Source: Bacteroidaceae bacterium (lineage in GTDB: Bacteria > Bacteroidota > Bacteroidia > Bacteroidales > Bacteroidaceae). From it: a stretch of 43,358 bases of DNA. The stretch covers positions 1 to 43,358 of the forward strand of contig JAFUGG010000039.1 in assembly GCA_017469525.1 (NCBI GenBank), given 5' to 3'. Both the position numbers and the translations under genes were made by a program. The notes under the pieces are model-generated. The model did not search any database, was not told the origin of the DNA, and saw only the letters and a program-made list of their open reading frames with translations. Below, piece after piece: positions 7,300 through 15,111 of this stretch. How positions within the stretch are numbered: the first letter of the stretch is position 1; each line of letters begins with the position of its first letter.

Positions 7300-7359
7300 A
7301 TCAGTGTTCGTTTGTCGTTTCCTAATGTCATGTTTGCCGATGCCGCGTGTGGCGTTGCG

Positions 7360-7423
7360 TTTTCCCATGCGTGAGAAAACTTTTCTCACGCATGGGAAAA
7401 TATTTTCTCACACATGAGAAAAT
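7360..7423. repeat. 22-bp period array of palindromic units
   Basis: Three units of 21-22 bp: TTTTCCCATGCGTGAGAAAA, TTTTCTCACGCATGGGAAAA and TTTTCTCACACATGAGAAAA. Each is nearly self-complementary and the first two are mutual inverses. The array ends exactly at the stop of the DUF2851 gene (7424), so a long hairpin would form at the 3' end of its mRNA. Confidence 0.85.
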
Positions 7424-8641
7424 CTAATGCCCCTTGAGGTATTCGTATCCGAAGCGGCATCTGAGGCAGTCCGCCCTGTCGCAGTATTGGCGTTTCAGCT
7501 GTATGAGAGCCTGACTGTCAGCAGCGGTCGAGACCGAGAGCCCGCAGTCTTGCCACTGGCGCAGGATGTAGTTGTTCTCCGCCGGAAGCGTCTCCAGGAG
7601 CTGGATTGACCGTTGGCAGATGTCCTCGTCCGAGCTGTGTCGGCCATAGGCGAAGAGTAGCGGCACTACAGTATTTATTATTAATAGGCGGCGGCTTGCT
7701 GCCGTCATGCCTCTGACGGTGAGGCACTTTTGCAGAGCCTCTATGTCGCTCGCCTCCAGCAGTTTGCTCATCTCGGCCCGTCCGCTGTGATAGAGTTCTG
7801 CAATCTGCATGATGCGGACGGAGGGGAAGTTGCCCGGGCGGGTGCGCAGGTAGCGCCAGTCGGACCGCTCCATCGTGTCGTTCAGACTGAATTTGTGGCG
7901 GAGGAAGTCGAATTCCTGCCGGAGGGAGAGGGCTTCCTGAGCGCTCCTTATGGTCTTGACATCCTCGATGAGACCCGCCATCCCGAGGAAGAGTGCCTCG
8001 ATTTGGAACAGGTTGTCGCGGTGTTTGCCAGCAGCCTGGAGCGGAATACGCATGGCCCAACGCTCGAAGCTGTCGCCGTTGAGACCGAACCCGAAACTGC
8101 GGCTCAGCGTCACAAACGTGGCGCGTTCCCAGTCGCCGCCAGTCCGCTCAGCTCGTGCGGCCACCAGTTCCGACCGTTCCTTCAGCCTTTCCACCAACAA
8201 GGCATCCATCCATTGGTGCGTTTTAACCGATGAAATCGCGGAAATTATGCGATGACAGCGTGGATAGTCCTCTGTTCGCTGGAGCTCTTCATAGCATCGC
8301 TGGATGCTCTCCGGCACGTCGAGCCTGACCTGCTGGAGCGTTTTTCCGTCCTGCGTCCTGACCTCCCCGTCCACTTCTCCCACGACGTGCAGGATGACGC
8401 TGTTGTAGGCCTCGTCCGTCTCATGATGGTGGCGGTACCAGTCCGACGAACGCAGATGGACCTCCACATTGCCTGCCCAGACCGTCCCGCCCAGCCGAAT
8501 CTTCGCATTGAAGAAGTCGGGACCCTGGTTGTGGTTGTGCAAACCCGGGTCGATGACCTCCACCTCCTGCCCGTCCTCCGTAACGAGTGGCTTGAGGGGA
8601 AACATTTTGTGTTTCCAGACATAGTGGAGCAGGCGTTCCAT
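7424..8641 (-). CDS. DUF2851 family protein
   Basis: A conserved protein of unknown function (405 residues) common in Bacteroidetes. Recognised by MERLLHYVWKHKMFPLKPL at the N-terminus, then DGQEVEVIDPGLHNHNQGPD, FFNAKIRLGG, WAGNVEVHLRSSDWYRHHH and VILHVVGEVDG. The C-terminal half ends with a cysteine pattern CDRADCLRCRFGYEYLKGH that could bind a metal. No signal peptide or membrane segment. It has its own -7 box at 8676-8683, divergent from dapB. Confidence 0.88.
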   Translation of the reverse strand: MERLLHYVWKHKMFPLKPLVTEDGQEVEVIDPGLHNHNQGPDFFNAKIRLGGTVWAGNVEVHLRSSDWYRHHHETDEAYNSVILHVVGEVDGEVRTQDGKTLQQVRLDVPESIQRCYEELQRTEDYPRCHRIISAISSVKTHQWMDALLVERLKERSELVAARAERTGGDWERATFVTLSRSFGFGLNGDSFERWAMRIPLQAAGKHRDNLFQIEALFLGMAGLIEDVKTIRSAQEALSLRQEFDFLRHKFSLNDTMERSDWRYLRTRPGNFPSVRIMQIAELYHSGRAEMSKLLEASDIEALQKCLTVRGMTAASRRLLIINTVVPLLFAYGRHSSDEDICQRSIQLLETLPAENNYILRQWQDCGLSVSTAADSQALIQLKRQYCDRADCLRCRFGYEYLKGH

Positions 8642-8675
8642 ACTTATTTTGGCTCAATTAACTTATTTTGTGAAA

Positions 8676-8683
8676 CAAAAGTA
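8676..8683 (-). promoter_or_regulatory. -7 box for the DUF2851 gene
   Basis: The minus strand reads TACTTTTG, 35 bases before the start codon at 8641. It lies back to back with the dapB box at 8706-8713. Confidence 0.5.
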
Positions 8684-8705
8684 CACAAAATTGCTCGAAA
8701 AGCAG

Positions 8706-8713
8706 TACTTTTG
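8706..8713 (+). promoter_or_regulatory. dapB: -7 box for dapB
   Basis: TACTTTTG followed by C matches TAnnTTTG and lies 22 bases before the dapB ATG; TTGC about 15-18 bases upstream may be the -33 element. Confidence 0.55.
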
Positions 8714-8735
8714 CACGGAAATTATTGAATAATGT

Positions 8736-9452
8736 ATGAAAATAGCACTCATTGGGTACGGCAAGATGGGCCGTATGATAGAGGAAATCGCCGTTTCGCG
8801 CGGTCATGAGATTGTAAGCATCATCGACATTGACAATCAGGACGAGTTCCTCTCGCCTGCCTTTGCCAGTGCCGACGTCGCCATCGAGTTCACCACGCCC
8901 TGGACAGCCTATGACAATTACCTCAAGGCATGGGCGGCAGGCGTCAAGGTGGTCAGCGGCAGTACCGGTTGGATGAAGGACCACGAGGCCGAAGTGCGCA
9001 AGGCTTGTGCCGAAGAAGGCAAGACGCTCTTCTGGGCCAGCAATTTCAGTGTGGGCGTGGCCATCTTCTCGGCCGTCAACACCTACTTGGCCAAAATCAT
9101 GAACCGCTTTGAGCAGTACGACGTCAACCTCGTCGAGACGCACCACGTCCACAAGCTCGATGCTCCCTCCGGCACGGCCATCACCCTGGCAGAGCAGATT
9201 GTGGAGAACATCGACCGCAAGGAGCGATGGGGACTCCACGAGACGAAGCCCGAGGTGCTCCGCATCGACGACATCCGGCAGGCTGAGGTCCCTGGCATCC
9301 ACACCGTTACGTATGACTCACCCGAGGACATGATTCGCATCACACATGACGCCCACAGTCGCCGCGGCTTCGCGATGGGAGCAGTCCTGGCCGCTGAATA
9401 TACAAAGGAACACACTGGCCTCCTCACCATGAAAGACTTGTTTGATTTCTGA
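8736..9452 (+). CDS. dapB: 4-hydroxy-tetrahydrodipicolinate reductase
   Basis: DapB reduces the dihydrodipicolinate precursor with NAD(P)H in the diaminopimelate/lysine pathway. The N-terminal dinucleotide-binding motif is IALIGYGKMGRMIEEIA, and the catalytic and substrate loop is ETHHVHKLDAPSGTAITLAE (conserved His-His and Lys). Length 238 is slightly short but typical for Bacteroidetes. First gene of a plus-strand run with lepB and the wbqC-like gene. In other Bacteroidales genomes I recall dapB and lepB as neighbours. Confidence 0.95.
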   Translation: MKIALIGYGKMGRMIEEIAVSRGHEIVSIIDIDNQDEFLSPAFASADVAIEFTTPWTAYDNYLKAWAAGVKVVSGSTGWMKDHEAEVRKACAEEGKTLFWASNFSVGVAIFSAVNTYLAKIMNRFEQYDVNLVETHHVHKLDAPSGTAITLAEQIVENIDRKERWGLHETKPEVLRIDDIRQAEVPGIHTVTYDSPEDMIRITHDAHSRRGFAMGAVLAAEYTKEHTGLLTMKDLFDF

Positions 9453-9455
9453 TTT

Positions 9456-9492
9456 CACCCCACCCATTAACCCCATTTAACCCATTAATCCC
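9456..9492. repeat. CCCATTAA-type short repeat between dapB and lepB
   Basis: Four imperfect units (CCCATTAA, CCCCATTTAA, CCCATTAAT, CCCATT) fill most of the 52-base gap. It is the reverse-complement type of the repeat at 4342-4372. Confidence 0.6.
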
Positions 9493-9504
9493 ATTCCAAG
9501 AACT

Positions 9505-10944
9505 ATGACCAAGAAACAATACAAACCGACAAAGAAAGACTGGACAAAGGGCATCCTTGCCATTGTCGCCTACATTGCCTTCCTCTACTGGGTGGATGCC
9601 TGGTGGGGAATCATCGCCGTTCCGTTCATCTTCGACGCCTACGTCACCCGCTTCATCCCGTGGACTTGGTGGAAGGAGGCTGAGAATCCCATCGTCAGAA
9701 CCTTGATGAGCTGGGTGGACGCCATTGTCTTCGCCCTCGTAGCCGTCTATTTCGTCAACATTTATTTCTTCCAGAACTACACCATCCCCTCGAGTTCTCT
9801 CGAGAAGAGCCTGCTCGTGGGCGACTACCTCCTTGTGAGCAAGATGAGCTACGGCCCGCGTGTTCCGCAGACCCCCCTGCACATGCCGCTCTGCCAGCAC
9901 ACCCTTCCCACTGGAGGCAAAAGCTATATCGAGTGGCCGCAATGGGAGTATAAGCGCGTCACCCCCAAGCCTGTCCAGCTCAACGACATCGTTGTCTTCA
10001 ACTATCCTGCTGGCGATAGTATCGTCTCGAACACTAAGTATCAGACTGAATACTACGCCCTTTGCTACGGCATAGGCATGCAACTCTATCAGCAACAGGT
10101 AGGCTCTTTGCCGCAGCCAAAGGAGATGACGCCAGCCGAACAACGTCAATACTACAGCATCATCTATGAACTTGGACGTCAGTACATACGTCTCGCACCC
10201 CAGGACTTCGGCGAGATAGGGTGGAGACCTGTGGACAGGAGGGAAAACTACGTGAAGCGTTGCATCGGCCTGCCTGGGCAGACACTCGAAATACGAGACA
10301 AGGTCGTCTACCTCGACGGCAAAGAAAACCCTGCCCCCAAGAACGTGCAGTTCAATTATCAGGTGCAGCTCAACTCAAGCTACCTGCCCGAAGACCTCAT
10401 CCACGAACTCGGCCTGAGCATGAAAGACGTGCAGGACATGTACCAGACGCACGTCATTCCTCTCACCGAAGAGGCCAGGAAAGGTCTCGAACCTCATGTG
10501 CTCAGCATCACGCCCGTCATCAATAACGACACCGAAAGCCTCTATCCGCAGAATGCCTACACGGGTTGGACGTGCGACAACTACGGTCCCATCTGGATTC
10601 CCAAGAAGGGCGAGAGCATCAAACTCTCGATGGACAACATCGCCATCTACGAACGTCCTATCCGTGTCTACGAGGGCAACGACCTTAAGGTAACACCCGA
10701 GGGCGACATCTTCATCAATGGAGAGAAGGCCACGGAGTACACCTTCAAGATGGACTACTACTGGATGCAGGGCGACAATCGTCATTGTTCTGCCGACTCA
10801 CGCTACTGGGGCTTCGTCCCCGAAGACCACATCGTCGGCAAACCTATCTTCATTTGGCTCAGCACAGATGTCGACCGTCCGTGGTTCTCAGGCCATCATA
10901 TTCGATGGAATCGCCTGTTTTCGCTTGTCGATAACATAAAATAG
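9505..10944 (+). CDS. lepB: Signal peptidase I
   Basis: Inner-membrane serine protease that removes Sec signal peptides. Membrane segments lie at about residues 16-40 and 70-90. The catalytic Ser is probably S98 in TIPSSSLEKSLLVGDYLLVS, and the Lys base is in NYVKRCIGLPGQ. MQGDNRHCSADSRYWGFVPE is conserved box E. At 479 residues it is longer than the enterobacterial enzyme; a large insertion between the Ser and Lys boxes is usual in Bacteroidetes. The stop overlaps the region where the wbqC-like gene begins 12 bases on. Confidence 0.94.
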   Translation: MTKKQYKPTKKDWTKGILAIVAYIAFLYWVDAWWGIIAVPFIFDAYVTRFIPWTWWKEAENPIVRTLMSWVDAIVFALVAVYFVNIYFFQNYTIPSSSLEKSLLVGDYLLVSKMSYGPRVPQTPLHMPLCQHTLPTGGKSYIEWPQWEYKRVTPKPVQLNDIVVFNYPAGDSIVSNTKYQTEYYALCYGIGMQLYQQQVGSLPQPKEMTPAEQRQYYSIIYELGRQYIRLAPQDFGEIGWRPVDRRENYVKRCIGLPGQTLEIRDKVVYLDGKENPAPKNVQFNYQVQLNSSYLPEDLIHELGLSMKDVQDMYQTHVIPLTEEARKGLEPHVLSITPVINNDTESLYPQNAYTGWTCDNYGPIWIPKKGESIKLSMDNIAIYERPIRVYEGNDLKVTPEGDIFINGEKATEYTFKMDYYWMQGDNRHCSADSRYWGFVPEDHIVGKPIFIWLSTDVDRPWFSGHHIRWNRLFSLVDNIK

Positions 10945-10956
10945 TGCCCATCTGCC

Positions 10957-11580
10957 GTGCTTTTGCCTTGTTGCTATCTCGCACCTGTTTCGCACTATAG
11001 CGCATACTATCGTGCCGATGAAGTGCAGCTCGAGGTCTGCGACAACTTCGTTAAGCAGACCCTCCGTAACCGCTGCTGGATAGACTGCCCGCAAGGAGCA
11101 CTCGCCCTTACCGTTCCTGTTGTTAAGACGGAAGGCAAGACATTGGTGCGAGACGTGCGCATCAGCGACCACGGCAACTGGCGGCATCAGCATTGGATGG
11201 CTTTGGAGAGCAGCTACAGACAGTCGCCTTTCTTCGAATACTATACAGATGATTTCGCTCCGTTCTACGAGAAGAAGTGGGACTTCCTTGCTGATTTCAA
11301 CGAAGAACTCATGACGCTGGTCGCCTCGTTACTCGATATAAAGAAGCCTATTACGCGGACAACAGCCTTCAGCCCTCTCCCCGCTCCCCCTTGGGGGGAG
11401 TGCTCCGTTGACGCCAAAGCAGCCTTGTCCACTGAGATTATTAAAGCACTCCCCCAAAGGGGGAGCGGGGAGGGGGCTTCCTACTATCAGGTTTTTGCTT
11501 CCCGACACGGGTTTCTGCCCGACCTCAGCATCGTCGATTTACTCTTTAACCAAGGACCGGAGGGCGTGCTATGGCTGTGA
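10957..11580 (+). CDS. WbqC family protein with in-frame palindromic element
   Basis: WbqC-like proteins (Pfam WbqC) are found in polysaccharide loci and in Bacteroidetes next to lepB; their function is unknown. The start is GTG at 10957, giving LLPCCYLAPVSHYSAYYRAD; no ATG is available upstream before the in-frame stop. Conserved blocks are NFVKQTLRNRCWI and YYQVFASRHGFLPDLSIVDL near the C-terminus. Residues 139-174 (SPLPAPPWGEC ... ALPQRGSGEGA) are translated from a 108 bp family B element (11371-11478) placed just before the conserved YYQVF block. The stop overlaps the next gene (TGATG). Confidence 0.85.
   Translation: MLLPCCYLAPVSHYSAYYRADEVQLEVCDNFVKQTLRNRCWIDCPQGALALTVPVVKTEGKTLVRDVRISDHGNWRHQHWMALESSYRQSPFFEYYTDDFAPFYEKKWDFLADFNEELMTLVASLLDIKKPITRTTAFSPLPAPPWGECSVDAKAALSTEIIKALPQRGSGEGASYYQVFASRHGFLPDLSIVDLLFNQGPEGVLWL
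11371..11478. mobile_element. Family B palindromic element, copy B1 (inside wbqC-like gene)
   Basis: 108 bp, 36 codons. Outer arms are AGCCCTCTCCCCG and CGGGGAGGGGGCT; inner palindromes are GCTCCCCCTTGGGGGGAG and CTCCCCCAAAGGGGGAG. The spacer shares TGCTCCGTTG and CGCCAAAGC with the queG copy, so the spacer belongs to the element. Confidence 0.88.
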
Positions 11581-13169
11581 TGTTGCATCCTTTGCCAGCA
11601 TGTGTTGAGGATGTCTCTGTTCCAAAGCAGTTCACCTATCCTTTCTGCTACGAGCCTCATCCGCATTGCGTTGCTGCGGCCGACGAGGTGCGACGCTACG
11701 TCGGCCAGCATGAAGAGTGGAAAGAGGAGTTGCAACGAGGCAAGATGTTCGGGGTGCTCATAGTAAAAAAACGCGATGGAATGGGATTTTTTGCAGCCTT
11801 CTCCGGCACGCTCGACGGCAAGACGCAGCACGAATACTTCGTTCCGCCAGTCTTCGACCTCATGGCTCCCGGCTGTTACTTCCAGGAGGAAGAGACTGCT
11901 ATCAGCGACATCAACCGTCGGATAGCATTACTTGAAAGCACTTTGCAAGTTAGTCCTCTGCGCAAGAAGATGGACGAGGAACTTGCCGCCTACAGGGAGT
12001 TCATGCAACAAAGCAAGGCTAAGCGTGACGCCCTCCGTAGGTCGATTTCTTCCGATGAAATGGGCGAAAATGAACAAATCCTTGTTCGTGAGAGCCAGCA
12101 CCAGAAAGCGGAATACAAGAGAATAAAGCAAGATTGGGAACGACGCGTTTATGAAGATGAAACGTCGTTGCGGGCAAAGCAAGAAGAAATTGCCCGTCTG
12201 AAAAAGGAACGGCAGGAGCGCAGCCAGCAACTGCAGCAATGGTTGTTCCGCCAGTTCACCTTCCTCAATGCACGAGGCGAGGAGAAGTCGTTACTGGACC
12301 TCTTCTCTCCAGCCATTCCGCCATCTGGGGCAGGGGAGTGTTGCGCACCACGATTGCTCCAAGCGGCTTATAAAGAAGGTCTGCAACCACTTTGTATGGC
12401 CGAGTTCTGGGTGGGAGCTTCGCCAACAAACGAGGTCAGACTCGACGGACATTACTATCCTGCTTGCCGAAGCAAGTGCCTTCCCATCCTTCGACACATG
12501 CTCGAAGGCCTCGATGTCGAACCCAATCCTTTGCTTGCGAACCAAGAAGAGTTGCTTTCCCAACTACACATTATATATAATAATAAGGAACTGGCTGTGG
12601 TGAGCAAGCCGTCCGGGATGCTTTCCGTGCCAGGGAAGGACGGCCTTCCCAACGTTCAAGATGCAATAAAAAGCGCCATTCCATCGGCTGAAGGGCCCCT
12701 CATCGTGCATCGCCTCGACATGGATACAAGTGGTTTGATGCTCGTCGCGTTGACCGATGAGAAGTACCACGAGCTGCAAGACCTCTTCCTGCATCGCCGC
12801 ATCCACAAAGTCTATCATGCCTTGCTCGAAAGGGAGATGCCCGTGGGACAAGAAGGCGAAGTCGACTTGCCCCTGCGTCCCGATATCGACGACCGCCCAC
12901 GTCAGATGGTGGACAAAGTACATGGAAAGCCTGCACTGACGCGTTACCGAGTCATTGAGAACAGGGATGGCCATGCTTTCGTCGAACTTTCACCGATAAC
13001 AGGACGCACCCACCAGCTTCGTGTCCATTGTGCTCATCCCCTCGGTCTCAACAATCCCATCATAGGCGACCGCCTTTACGGGATGCCCGACAAAAGACTG
13101 ATGCTCCACGCTTATGCTATAACAATTGAAGGCCAAACCTTCACTGATACTATGAATTATGTACTATGA
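11580..13169 (+). CDS. RluA-family pseudouridine synthase with long N-terminal region
   Basis: Isomerises uridine to pseudouridine in structured RNA, probably rRNA. The start at ATG 11580 (MLHPLPACVEDV) overlaps the wbqC-like stop by one base (TGATG), which suggests coupling; ATG 11571 is in the same frame. Residues about 100-220 are charged and likely coiled coil (KKMDEELAAYREFMQQSKAK, RLKKERQERSQQLQQW). The catalytic domain occupies the last 200 residues: VSKPSGMLSVPGKDG, catalytic Asp in IVHRLDMDTSGLML, and ITGRTHQLRVHCAHP. The N-terminal extension is common in Bacteroidetes members. RNA target not predictable. Confidence 0.9.
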   Translation: MLHPLPACVEDVSVPKQFTYPFCYEPHPHCVAAADEVRRYVGQHEEWKEELQRGKMFGVLIVKKRDGMGFFAAFSGTLDGKTQHEYFVPPVFDLMAPGCYFQEEETAISDINRRIALLESTLQVSPLRKKMDEELAAYREFMQQSKAKRDALRRSISSDEMGENEQILVRESQHQKAEYKRIKQDWERRVYEDETSLRAKQEEIARLKKERQERSQQLQQWLFRQFTFLNARGEEKSLLDLFSPAIPPSGAGECCAPRLLQAAYKEGLQPLCMAEFWVGASPTNEVRLDGHYYPACRSKCLPILRHMLEGLDVEPNPLLANQEELLSQLHIIYNNKELAVVSKPSGMLSVPGKDGLPNVQDAIKSAIPSAEGPLIVHRLDMDTSGLMLVALTDEKYHELQDLFLHRRIHKVYHALLEREMPVGQEGEVDLPLRPDIDDRPRQMVDKVHGKPALTRYRVIENRDGHAFVELSPITGRTHQLRVHCAHPLGLNNPIIGDRLYGMPDKRLMLHAYAITIEGQTFTDTMNYVL

Positions 13170-13186
13170 ATTATGAATCATGAATT
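13152..13186. repeat. ATGAATT heptamer array spanning a gene junction
   Basis: Five heptamers start at 13152, 13159, 13166, 13173 and 13180 (ATGAATT, ATGTACT, ATGAATT, ATGAATC, ATGAATT). They encode the last residues of the pseudouridine synthase, its stop, and the start codon of the PHP gene at 13173. Confidence 0.85.
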
Positions 13187-13901
13187 GAAACTTGACGTCC
13201 ACACCCACACCATTATGAGCGGCCATGCCTACAGCACACTACAGGAGATGGTGGCTGCCGCTCAGGAGAAACATCTCGAGATACTTGGCATTACAGAGCA
13301 TGCCCCTGGCATCCCAGGCACGTGCAACCCCATCTATTTCCGCAACCTGCATGTCGTGCCTCGGCAGTTTGGCAACCTTCGCCTGCTGCTCGGAGCAGAG
13401 CTAAATATCCTTGATACAAAAGGTACTATAGACCTCGATGAATATTACTACAAGATGCTCGATATCCGTATCGCAGGCATTCATTTGCTCTGCTGGGAAG
13501 GCGGCACCGTTGAGGAGAACACCCAAGGCATGATCAATGCCATACGGAATCCCTGGACGCAAATCATCTCGCATCCAGGCGATGGTGCTGCCGAGCTTCT
13601 CTTCGAACCGATTGTCCTGGCTGCGAAGGAAACAGGCACCCTCCTCGAGATTAACAACAGCAGCCTAAACCCCGTTCGCAACAAGGACGCAGCCATCAGG
13701 AACAACCTCGAGATACTGCGCCTCTGCAAGCGCTACGAAGTGCCAGTCATCCTCAGCAGCGATGCCCACATCAGCTTTGCCATAGCCGACTACAGCTTCA
13801 CCTGGCCACTGCTCCAGCAGACGGACTTCCCCGACCAGCTCATCATGAACTATGACTCTGAGCGCTTCCTGACGTACATCTCGCAGAAAAGACATGAATA
13901 G
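13173..13901 (+). CDS. PHP-domain phosphatase, YcdX-like
   Basis: A metal-dependent phosphoesterase of the PHP superfamily (242 residues); the YcdX branch has a trinuclear zinc site, substrate unknown. Metal-binding motifs are LDVHTHTIMSGHAYS (HxH plus downstream His), ITEHAPG (Glu-His), AGIHLL, IISHPGD and LSSDAHI. Length matches the family. The start codon lies in a heptamer array. The stop overlaps the next gene by 8 bases, so the two are probably coupled. Confidence 0.9.
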   Translation: MNHELKLDVHTHTIMSGHAYSTLQEMVAAAQEKHLEILGITEHAPGIPGTCNPIYFRNLHVVPRQFGNLRLLLGAELNILDTKGTIDLDEYYYKMLDIRIAGIHLLCWEGGTVEENTQGMINAIRNPWTQIISHPGDGAAELLFEPIVLAAKETGTLLEINNSSLNPVRNKDAAIRNNLEILRLCKRYEVPVILSSDAHISFAIADYSFTWPLLQQTDFPDQLIMNYDSERFLTYISQKRHE

Positions 13902-14754
13902 AGGATTGTTAGCTTTGGCCGTCCTGATGATGACGGCAGGCCGTGTGGCATCGTCCGAACCGGTCTTGGACTCCCTGAAGATAGGGGGACAGATGCGTTA
14001 CTACTGGATATACAAACCTGATGGCACTCAGCCGGATGCACCGCTGGTGTTCGTCTTGCATGGCTACGGCAATCCCGGCAAGAAGCAGACTTGGATGAAC
14101 AAAGCGGCGGAGCAGCATAAGTTTGCCCTGTGCATACCTCATGGGTGGAAAGACCCAAAGGGTGAACCTTCGTGGAACGTGGGCTATCCCTTCCAGAAAG
14201 GCTGGCAGGTGGACGAGGTGGCAAGTATGGAGAAACTGGCCAGACATGTCCAGAAGAAGTACCGGCTGAGCCGCAAAAACACCTTCATGACGGGTATGTC
14301 GAATGGTGGGGAGATGTGTTACCTCACCGCTTATAGCAAGCAGAAGACGTTCAAGGCCGTTGCTCCTGTTGCAGGGCTGACGATGGAGTGGATTTATCGT
14401 ACGATGGAAGCACCGCAGCCCATGCCTCTGTTCGAGATACACGGCACGGCCGACCACGTCTCAGAGTGGAACGGCGACCTGCAGAACCAAGGAGGGTGGG
14501 GGGCTTACATGCCCGTACCCATTGCCATCGGCTATTGGGTAGCCAAGAATAAATGTGAGCAGGAGCAGACTGAGCACATTGAGAGTCTTAACAAGGCAAG
14601 CGGCCGTGCCATCATCAAGCATAAGTACACAGGCGGTCCCACAGGCTGCGAGGTATGGCTCTATGAAGTGACAAACGGCACCCACAGCTGGTTCGAGGAC
14701 GATATCAATACCGGCGAAGAGATCTGGACTTTCTTCAGCCACTACCTGGAGTGA
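13894..14754 (+). CDS. Secreted PHB depolymerase/feruloyl-esterase-like alpha/beta hydrolase
   Basis: An exported esterase (286 residues) of the Esterase_PHB/CE1-like group. The signal peptide is MNRGLLALAVLMMTAGRVAS. The fold elements are VFVLHGYGNPG (oxyanion region), nucleophile Ser in FMTGMSNGGEMCYLTAY, Asp in EIHGTADHVSEWNGD, and His in VTNGTHSWFEDD. In gut Bacteroidales such enzymes often deacylate plant polysaccharides, so feruloyl or acetyl esters are possible, but no glycan-utilisation genes are adjacent. It ends the plus-strand run; the 350 bases after it hold only repeats. Confidence 0.88.
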   Translation: MNRGLLALAVLMMTAGRVASSEPVLDSLKIGGQMRYYWIYKPDGTQPDAPLVFVLHGYGNPGKKQTWMNKAAEQHKFALCIPHGWKDPKGEPSWNVGYPFQKGWQVDEVASMEKLARHVQKKYRLSRKNTFMTGMSNGGEMCYLTAYSKQKTFKAVAPVAGLTMEWIYRTMEAPQPMPLFEIHGTADHVSEWNGDLQNQGGWGAYMPVPIAIGYWVAKNKCEQEQTEHIESLNKASGRAIIKHKYTGGPTGCEVWLYEVTNGTHSWFEDDINTGEEIWTFFSHYLE

Positions 14755-14872
14755 GGGTTGAGAGCATTCTTCATTCAATTTCCCCGGACACCATTGATAA
14801 AATATATGATTATGCACAAATCGTGGCGATAGGACATTCTGGGATGTCAGGCTGAGATACTACGCCGAGGTG

Positions 14873-14940
14873 TTTGCACATACATGTAGATGCAATTGCA
14901 TATACATGTACATGCAATTGCATCTACATGTATGTGCAAA
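14873..14940. repeat. 68-bp near-perfect palindrome built of 22-bp units (copy 1)
   Basis: Starts TTTGCACATACATGTAGATG and ends with its complement. Units start at ACATGTAGATGCAATTGCAT (14882) and ACATGTACATGCAATTGCAT (14904), then a partial one (14926). A close relative lies at 35206-35271; both are followed by AACAAC. Confidence 0.9.
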
Positions 14941-15111
14941 CAACCCGACACGCTAGGTTGGGCTGGCGAGGCAAGAAATATGAGGCAAGGGGCAGGAGAA
15001 TTTAGGGGAGGTTTAACGTCAAAGCAGATTCAACTTATCATCTGAAAGAGGAATCTGTGTGGCTTCTATTCTGGCGGGATTGCAAATCCCTATATCAGTT
15101 ACGGCTGGATT
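14941..15111. other. Gene-free region with GGATT palindromes
   Basis: Together with 14755-14872 this is a gene-free gap between convergent genes. It holds GGGATTGCAAATCCC (15076-15090) and GGATTTTAAATCC (15107-15119). The second supplies the TAA stop codon of the queG-like gene. Nothing else recognisable. Confidence 0.6.
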
